Shown: positions 57,091 to 64,000 of the stretch, one piece after another
Layout: each line of letters starts with the position of its first letter
Numbering within the stretch: position 1 is the first letter of the stretch
From: Ophiostoma sp. CBS 140.51
Lineage: Eukaryota > Ascomycota > Sordariomycetes > Ophiostomatales > Ophiostomataceae
Direction of reading: 5' to 3'
DNA: 64,000 bases
NCBI GenBank assembly: GCA_029298735.1
Contig: JANSLP010000177.1
Location: 1-64,000, forward strand
The notes under the pieces: model-generated
The model's input: the letters and a program-made list of their open reading frames with translations, nothing else
The model's database searches: none
Told to the model about the DNA's origin: nothing
Position numbers and translations under genes: made by a program

Positions 57091-60000
57091 TCATTTGGCT
57101 TCTTCCGCGCCATCGCCACCGGTCTGGCGATTCAGGTGCGCGGCTGGCGGGCCGTTAGCATGGTTGACTTGGTGCTGTTGAGGGAGGCCATTGTGGTGGT
57201 AAGAGGTGTTGTGGTTGTTGTGGCCCTGGTAACCCTTGCCGGAGTAGTTGCCGCCGCCGCCACGATGTGGAGGCCCGTACTGGTGCATACCTTGCGGGCT
57301 GGTACCGTATTGCTGTGCGCCGGGGTTATTATAACCGCCTCGCATGGCTGTTTTTCCTGATACGTTAGTAAATAAACTCCAACAGGTCTGTGGTCTCCAA
57401 GAGAAGACTAAAAGGATGAAAATCAAATATATCAAAAAAGCTTACCACCTTGTCCCTGGTGTTGGGGGTTAAAGGCAGGTTGCTGGAACTGTATGCTGGG
57501 GCTCTGTCCGTACATTGGTTGTCCCTGTTGGGATCCTTGTTGGCCCATCATCGGCGCGACAGGCCGACCCGGGCTGGGATATCCGTTAGAACCACCCATC
57601 TGATGCGGCGGGGGTGCGCCGGCAGCACCACCAGCACCAGGGGGTCCCATAAACTGCTGCGGGCCGCCGGGGTACATGCCCATTTGCGGGGAGCCGCCCA
57701 TCATGCCACCGGGAACGACAAAGTGCTGCGGAGGCATCATCGACATCATCGGGCCATTCTGCGGCGGCATGAAGCCTTGCGGGCTGTTCTGGTAGTTCCG
57801 GAACTGGTTCATCTGGGGGCCGTTCTGCATGAAGGGCATGGCCGGCTGGTTGTAGCCCATCTGGGGCGTAGAGCCAACGTGCTGCGGGTACAAGGGAAGC
57901 TGCGTCATGCGCGGCGAAGCGTACGACTGTGCCGAGTTCGAAGGCATCATCCGGTGATCGTCACTGCCGTTGAACGACACCTGGGGGATGTGTCCGTGGG
58001 GTCCACCACCACCGGCGTGCATGGGCATCGGTGGCATGTGCTGGTTGGGGCGCGGGCCCATGTGGCCGTGCTGCAGGTGCGCCGGAAGCTGGTGCTGGTG
58101 CGGCATCTGGTTCATGTTGTGCGGCATGGCGTGTCCCTGAACAGGCGTCGCCATCGAAGCAGCGTTAAAGGCAACACGGTCGACGTACTCAGTGTACTTG
58201 AGGTGCATCGTTGAGTCCGGCTTCTCATCATCCTGGATCTGGCGCCAGAGGAGAGGCGTGTCGTATGACGGCCGCAGTCCATCGTTGTCGTCCCAGTTCC
58301 GTCCTTGGTAACCCGCGGGCGGCTTGATGGTCTTGATCATGGTCAAGATGTCACACTTATCTGCCGACACGTTCTGTGCCTTGCGGCGAATGAGGACGGT
58401 GCTGGGCACCCGAGGAGATGGGATGGTCGGCACTGAAGTTGCTGTCGAAGACATGGTGTGCGGCTGGTCCGTCGAGACGTGGTTGATCGTTGACCGCGGG
58501 CTCGATCCCGCACTAGGGTGAGTCGGGTTGAAGGATGCAGCAAAAGGGCTCGGGCGAAACTCGTGCGTAGTGGGATTCAGCTTCTGAGGCGTATGCGCAC
58601 CACCCGGCAGCGCGCTCAGGCGGCGCGAGTAGTTGTTGTCGGCAGCGTTCGCAGGACCAGTGGGAGGAACGCGGGCATCATTGGAAGGACCAAAGTGCGA
58701 GGGGCCGTGGTTGTTCAGGTTCTTGTTGTACCGGTTCTGGTTCTGGTCAGAGTTCCGGATACGCTCGGCAAGGTGGCCAGTGTTGTGGCCCTGCGACATG
58801 TGCTGGGGACCGGAGCGGTCGCCGCGGTACGGCTGCGTCTGCTGGCGGAAGTTCTGCTGCATGTAACCACCGCGCGAGTTGGGGTGGCGGTTCGGCACAC
58901 CCGAGGGAGACGCGCTGTGGGCGGCATGGGGAGGACCCTGGGGACGACCGTTGTTGTTGCTCACTAGCGGCCGGACGTTTTCCTGGCCAGTAGCACCACC
59001 AGCTGTCGGGCCAGAAGCAGAAGAGGGACCAAGGCTTGGCGTAGACGACGCCGTGGCAGCAGCGTTCGAGCCGGCGTTGGAGGCAGCGGCAGAAGCAACG
59101 GGCGTGGTGGAGTTCGAGGAAGCGGCTGCCGGCTTGGAGGAGCTAGCAGACGAGGCGGAGCCACGCTGGCCGGCGGCAGACTCGGTCTTGGACTTGGCAA
59201 GTTCCTCGGCATTCTGCAGCGCCTTCTCCTGGATCTTGCGCTGCTTCTCCGGATCCTTGGCAATGATCGAGATAAGGTCGTTGGGGACAGGGGTCGACAG
59301 CTTGAAGCTATCGGCGAACCGTCTCAACTCCTGGAGCTTGACCTGAGCGTCCGCCTTGATCTTGTTGGAGCGAGCCTTCTCGGCTTGCTGGCGCTGTTGC
59401 GACGCGAAGTCCTTAAACTCCTTCAGGAGGGCGCTTTCGACATTGTCAGCGACGTTGGGCGGCGCAGGGCTGTTAGCAGCCGAGGTAGAGGGAGCAAAGG
59501 CGGAAGCCTTGGCGCTGGGAGACAGCGATGTGCGGTTGGACGTCGCAGAAGCACGCAGAGAGGACGTTCCAGACGAAATCGCAGGCGTCGAGGGCTTGCT
59601 GCTGGGTTTTGATGCCGTGGCAGACTTGGTCTGGTCGGCCGTGGAGTCTGCGGCCTTGGAAGCAGGCTGCTGCTTTGCCTCGGTCGCCGGCTTCTCAGCA
59701 GCCTTCGGCTCAGGGGTCTTTGACTGCTGCGACAGTGCAACAGCAGGCGGTGCTGGCCGGGGTGCGGCTGCAGGCGTCTGGGGTTCTTCGACCTTGGGAA
59801 TGGCCGGCGGTTGCTGCTGCTGCTGTTGCTTCCGCGGAGGGCCACCCTTGATCTGTGACGAAATGATAGCCGGGTCAACTGGCGCACCGACGACGGTCGA
59901 GTGACCTGTGGGAGCACGTCTTGCAGGGGGCGTGTATTTGGCATCTCCCCGGGCAGACGACGCAAGAGGGGGGAAGTCTTGTTGTCTGCGCACACCACTG

Positions 60001-60545
60001 TATTTGTCTTCCTCGTCGCCGTCGCCTTGACCTTCACCAACAGAGTCCATGACACGTTCTTCAGCGACGTGAGAAGTCATGGCCGTCGAGCCCTCGATCT
60101 CGCGAGCAGCACGCTCCGCCACAGCAAGGCGCTCAGAGTACTGGGGGTGGCTGCGGTCAATGGCTGTTGTGTAGAAGTTCTCGTTGTAGTTCGTCTTCAG
60201 GCCGAAGAGGCGCTCATTGGCGGCAAACTGGTCCCATTTTCCACCAGAGTTCGAGGAGCTCTCGAGGGAACCGTCCATGGCACCAGGGCCATCGTCAACC
60301 CAGCGAGTCAGGTTGCGTTCGCCTCCTGCGCGATTGTTCGAGATGGCTGTGTCCGTCCGAAATCCCGATCGTGAGCCTAAAAGTAGGGAGGAACCTGGTC
60401 AGTCATTGAAAATACAACACACACACACACACCCCCTCCCACCTGGAAGGAGTTAAGGGAGCAAAATATGGTACTAACCATTTTGGCCTCTGACAGATCC
60501 ACCACCCTGGCCGCCACCGGGGCCGTCTTTGCGCTGGGGAGGCAT
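57091..60545 (-). CDS. pbp1: Ataxin-2/Pbp1 homologue lacking a visible SM-ATX domain
   Basis: Pbp1 binds poly(A)-binding protein and promotes stress-granule formation and TORC1 control. Three exons, 60545-60479, 60376-57446 and 57356-57091, join in phase to give 1087 residues. After a short Gly-rich start, residues about 28-118 carry the family sequence GFRTDTAIS, then the LsmAD domain from KWDQFAANERLFGLKTNYNE to AAREIEGS, then RRAPTGHSTV. A PAM2-like motif, KLNPTTHEFRP near residue 620, should bind the poly(A)-binding protein. The C-terminal 300 residues are Met/Pro/Gly/Gln/His-rich. The Lsm-like SM-ATX domain that precedes LsmAD in other homologues is not encoded before the ATG at 60545 or in any open frame I can see upstream; see findings. 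The last exon ends EEAK. Confidence 0.88.
60415..60438. repeat. (AC)n microsatellite in Pbp1 intron 1
   Basis: About nine AC units followed by a C-rich run inside the first intron of the Pbp1 gene (60478-60377). Confidence 0.85.
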
Positions 60546-62500
60546 ATTGGTCGAGTCACGTTTACTGATGGTATCTCCGGATCGTTTCGGTGGAACCACA
60601 ATACAGGGGCTCTCGCAATTGATGGAACCTGACAAAGAATCTCGTTAGCTAATTGTTAAGCCACTCGGGGCAGTTGCCCGCCGCGATGAGCTGGAGATGG
60701 CCCAGAGGACACAAGGAACATACCTCAATTGGGAGGCTTGTCGTCGCAAGCAGCTCTGTCTTGACTGGTGATGAGTCAAGAACTGAGGGCGTGTCGACTG
60801 CGTGTGTATTTTGGACAGATGCAAAGCTTCAACCGAACGCAAAAGCAATTCGGTGGGCAAAGCAGTCAGGAAGAGAGGTCCGAACAGAATCGATCCCGTT
60901 ATCAGGAGATCAATCAGTGTCAAAATGGGGGCTCAAAAAAAGAAGAATATACCGTTGAAAACACGGGGTATCTTCGAAAACAGGAGAGACGTGAAGGGAA
61001 AGGTGTCAATCGCAACGATGACAGGTTCCGTCAAGTCGGGTCAAGGCCAATCAGCTTAATATTCGGGCGAAGAGAGCGTCTCGATGGATACGTCCATGTT
61101 CGAAGCCCAGGGCACGTGTTGGAAAAGGGTTGACGGGAGAGCCTTCTCTCCAGGCGACGATGCGCAAAAAAGAAGAAGCTGGCGCTGAGACCGACGAAAT
61201 CAAATGAATGGAAAGTCGCACGGTACGCTGGTGAGAGCGCAGAGGATCCGATGCAGACGAATGAGGCGCGAGATGTCGAGGGGGGAGGATAATGAAAGAC
61301 GACGTGGCTGGGGTGGGCGTCGAAAAATAGACCTGGTCCAGGAGTCGAGGTCGAAAAAGTGTCGTCGGTAGACACTAGAGGAGAAGGATAGGATGCGCCG
61401 AGATAGGAGAGCGACGACAATGGAGGGGTGGTCGAGGAATGGATGGAGTCGACGAACGCGAATGCGGATTGGCGACGATGGGCGAAGAGGAGAAGGGAGA
61501 GATAGGTCGAGGCCAGAGAGGAGACAAGCAAGAACGGGAGGTTCGGGCTGTCTGTCGTGCTGGTGCCGGTGCTGCTACTGGGGCGAATCAGAAGAGCTAG
61601 GGGAAAGGGAGACGAAGGCGAAAAAAAGAGGCCAAAGAAGGGAAAGAAGAAGAAACAAACACAACGCAGTGATGGAAGAGGAAAAGAAGGAAGAGGAGGG
61701 AAAAGGGGAGGTGGTGAGAAATGAGGTCCTGGGAAGGTAGAGTTTTGTGTTTTCGTTATTTTTTATTTTTATTTTGTTGACAGCGAGGGAAAGAAAAGGT
61801 GGAGGGAGGAAAACTAGCCGTTTGGAGTGGAAAGACAGCGCACAGGGGGGAATGAGCGAGCCAGTAAGACAGCAAAGTGCGTGTGGGAGGGAAGGTACAG
61901 AATAGGGAGGGCGAGAGCGACGACTCACAGGGTTGAGAGACGGAAAGGAAGGGGCAGACGACTGGGGGGGAAGGTACGGTGGGTCTAGAGAAGGAAAGAG
62001 CAGAAAAAGGGAAGAGAAGAGAAGGTCAAAAATTTTGTGAGCCGAACGGGAAAGAGTGTCTCGTGTCTCACCTTGTGAAAAAGTGGGGACTGCGAACAGC
62101 AGAGCAACGGAGCGGAGAAGAGAGCAAGAGCACCAAGAGTATCGTCGTGGAGGTAGTCGCGAACAGTTTACAGGGGACCATGCGCTGAAGGTGCGACCGG
62201 CATCTGGGGCTAGATCTAGAAAGTGCACTAGAACAAACGTAAGGTGCGATGGTGAGGATGGCAAGAGGTGCATTGGCAGCACCTTCCTGGCAAAGATACA
62301 CAGTATGGACACAAACGAAGAAGGCACGGCCGGCCGTTGTCTTGAGCTCGGGGTGGGTTGCGGGTCGCAGTTTCTCCGTCTAGCTCTTTCCCGGCCCCGT
62401 CTTCCCCCGTCTTCGGCATGTTGTGTGTGCCCATCCTTTGTTTCCCTCTTACTATTTCCCCTTTCCCCTTGCATCTAAGTTCGCCTTTTGGTCGTTCCTG
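60546..62500 (-). promoter_or_regulatory. Long pyrimidine-rich leader of the Pbp1 gene, with a probable untranslated intron
   Basis: Nearly 2 kb upstream of the Pbp1 start; on the minus strand it is strongly C/T-rich, like other leaders in this window. A well-formed intron lies at 60723-60629: GTATGT donor, GCTAAC branch point, CAG acceptor. None of the reading frames that cross it continues into the Pbp1 frame without a stop, so it is most likely in the 5' untranslated region. Confidence 0.6.
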
Positions 62501-64000
62501 CCGCTGGCAGTGACTCGTCAGTTGGGAGAAGGAACAAACAAAAAGACACGGCGAGACGGCGCACAGCAGTGACAAAAAGCGGGGCGCGTCGAACAGTTGG
62601 TTGGTTGAGCTTTGTTGTCGCTGGAAGCAGTTGACTTCGAGAAAACGCAAAAAATATGATAAAAAAGTGCAAAGAGCTTGGAGCCCAACGAACTATGCAC
62701 AATACAGTCGAAGACAGTATGGGTCGGCAAGTATGAGCAGATCATGGCGTCTACTGTGTACGCATTGTCTACTCGACCTCCGTCCGGTCGTTCCTTTCCC
62801 GGCTTTGTCCCTCGTGCCTCCCTTCGTTTGGTGATAATTTTGGGAAGGAAGATCCGATCAAAAGCGGAGTAGGAGAATTCGGGGATGGGTCCTCCTGGCG
62901 TGGCAAGAGCGGATGTGTGTGTGGGTAGCGGCGGCGTGCAGTGGTGGGAAGGCGATTGAAACAATGGGGGCGCCTTTCGAGCTCTAGGAGCTTTCGAGGG
63001 ACTTTTGGCGGACGGTCTACAGGGCGAGCTGTCAACTATCGCCTACAGCTTGGACAGCTCGAGTAGTGTGCCACGAGCCAGCCACAGTGCGAGCCAAATT
63101 GGAAAAGAGCGACCTTATTAAGAGGAGTATGAGGCCAACATGGCAGGAGCGATGCAGCAAGAAGTAAATGTTGGAAAGAGCGATGTTCAAGAAATGGCAA
63201 GGTGGGTTGCACGTGAGTAAACATTTTGCACTTCACTCGCCTCATATCATCTAAGGCTTCAGAGCCCTGTTCTGATGTGGCAGTGACCTGGCAAGGCCAG
63301 CCCGGAATGTCCATTTCCGCCTTCCACCTTCCGCCTTCCGCCTTCCTCCTTCCGTCCTCCGCCCGCTTTTTGTTTCTCATCGTCGTTTGCCCTATTTTTG
63401 AGAAACAAAATTCACTTCATGCCGAGCAGCCTTGCTGATATGGCCTCGCGAAGAGAAGTTCAGTCAAGAGCAGCATTGTTCTCTCATTTTGCTGCTGCCT
63501 ACGAGTATTGACGTCTGGTTTGTTTGACGATCTCTCTCAGCAAATCGAGGAAATTACAGGGCGCTGCTGTACCCACCTCAAAAGCTCAAACCCATGCCGA
63601 AATCACCCAACGGTTAGGAAAAGGCTCCGAGGCCTGCTTGGAATCTTGCAGAAGGCGCCCAAGACTCTCAGTAAGCCCCTGGAATTCGCCCTGATAGAGC
63701 TTGCAGCTCGCAAGGCGTGTTGGTGAGCCGCAACAACGCGACATGGCGCGTGCGTCAGAGAAAAGGTCCTCCCAAGACCAGAAACACGCCAAAACGCCCA
63801 GTTCGCGTGTTTGGGTTTGTTCCAAAAATTGTTCTCTGGCATTCTTTTTTTCTGCAAGTTCAAGCTGCGGTGAGACGAGCCGGGTGATCTGTGGGGATAG
63901 ATGAGAGTGCTGCCAACGCGTTTTCATCGCATCTTTCGTCTTTTCTGAACACGTTGTCTGTTAAACTGTCATGAAAACTCACTTTTTTACAGTTATTTCT
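62501..64000. other. Window edge, no gene seen
   Basis: The last 1.5 kb contains no open frame with recognisable features on either strand. A stretch at about 63318-63365 is built of short CCGCCTTC-like repeats. The neighbouring gene must lie beyond the window. Confidence 0.45.

Noticed and set aside
61575..62474. 299-residue minus-strand frame
   Set aside because: Pyrimidine-rich leader of Pbp1; Ser/Pro/Leu/Phe composition without any domain. In particular it does not resemble an SM-ATX domain.
1..64000. CRISPR arrays, bacterial-type operons, rRNA or tRNA genes
   Set aside because: The DNA is eukaryotic with spliceosomal introns. I scanned by eye for tRNA B-box-like sequences and saw no convincing cloverleaf; a tRNAscan run would be decisive.

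Overview
This window is nuclear DNA of a filamentous ascomycete (Pezizomycotina), most likely a sordariomycete. The genes carry few short introns (about 48-100 bases, GTATGT/GTAAGT donors, CTAAC-like branch points, CAG/TAG acceptors), are spaced by long leaders, and include families typical of filamentous fungi: an HDA1-type deacetylase with an Arb2-like tail, a Pex14/17-type peroxin, a Gag1-like clamp protein and a Zn2Cys6 regulator. I cannot name the genus from sequence alone.

Layout. 0.3-10.2 kb, all on the minus strand: class II histone deacetylase (Hda1/Clr3), an F-box protein, the ribosome biogenesis factor Brx1 and a Rab11/Ypt31 GTPase. 11.3-15.7 kb (+): a single-exon 1468-residue chromodomain protein. 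16.0-20.5 kb: a Pex14-family peroxin (-) divergent from an Ies2-like INO80 subunit (+). 21.6-25.7 kb (+): a Gag1-like clamp protein behind a very long pyrimidine-rich leader. 27.1-29.9 kb (+): an SPX-domain phosphate transporter (Pho90/Pho91 type). 30.8-38.0 kb is the most tightly packed stretch: Vam6/Vps39 (+), a Gon7-like KEOPS subunit (-), a small mitochondrial membrane protein (+), AP-3 sigma (-) and frataxin (+). 38.4-42.3 kb (-): a large Zn2Cys6 transcription factor. 42.3-49.7 kb: about 7.4 kb without a convincing gene. 49.7-51.8 kb (+): a cell-surface protein with three repeated six-cysteine modules, one membrane span and a long cytoplasmic tail. 52.1-52.9 kb (-): a His/Asn/Gly-rich protein whose start codon appears to be split by an intron. 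55.3-55.8 kb (+): a small secreted protein. 57.1-60.5 kb (-): an Ataxin-2/Pbp1 homologue. 60.5-64 kb: its leader and upstream DNA.

Most genes are housekeeping. Several belong to linked processes: chromatin (Hda1, chromodomain protein, Ies2), vacuole and endosome (Ypt31, Vps39, AP-3 sigma, Pho91-like), and stress or translation control (Pbp1). This linkage may be accidental. The most unusual points are the Pbp1 homologue that seems to lack its N-terminal SM-ATX domain, the split start codon, the three-module surface protein, and the very long strand-asymmetric pyrimidine leaders in front of several regulatory genes. Exon boundaries are my own splice-site readings with phase checked by hand; no transcript data were available.
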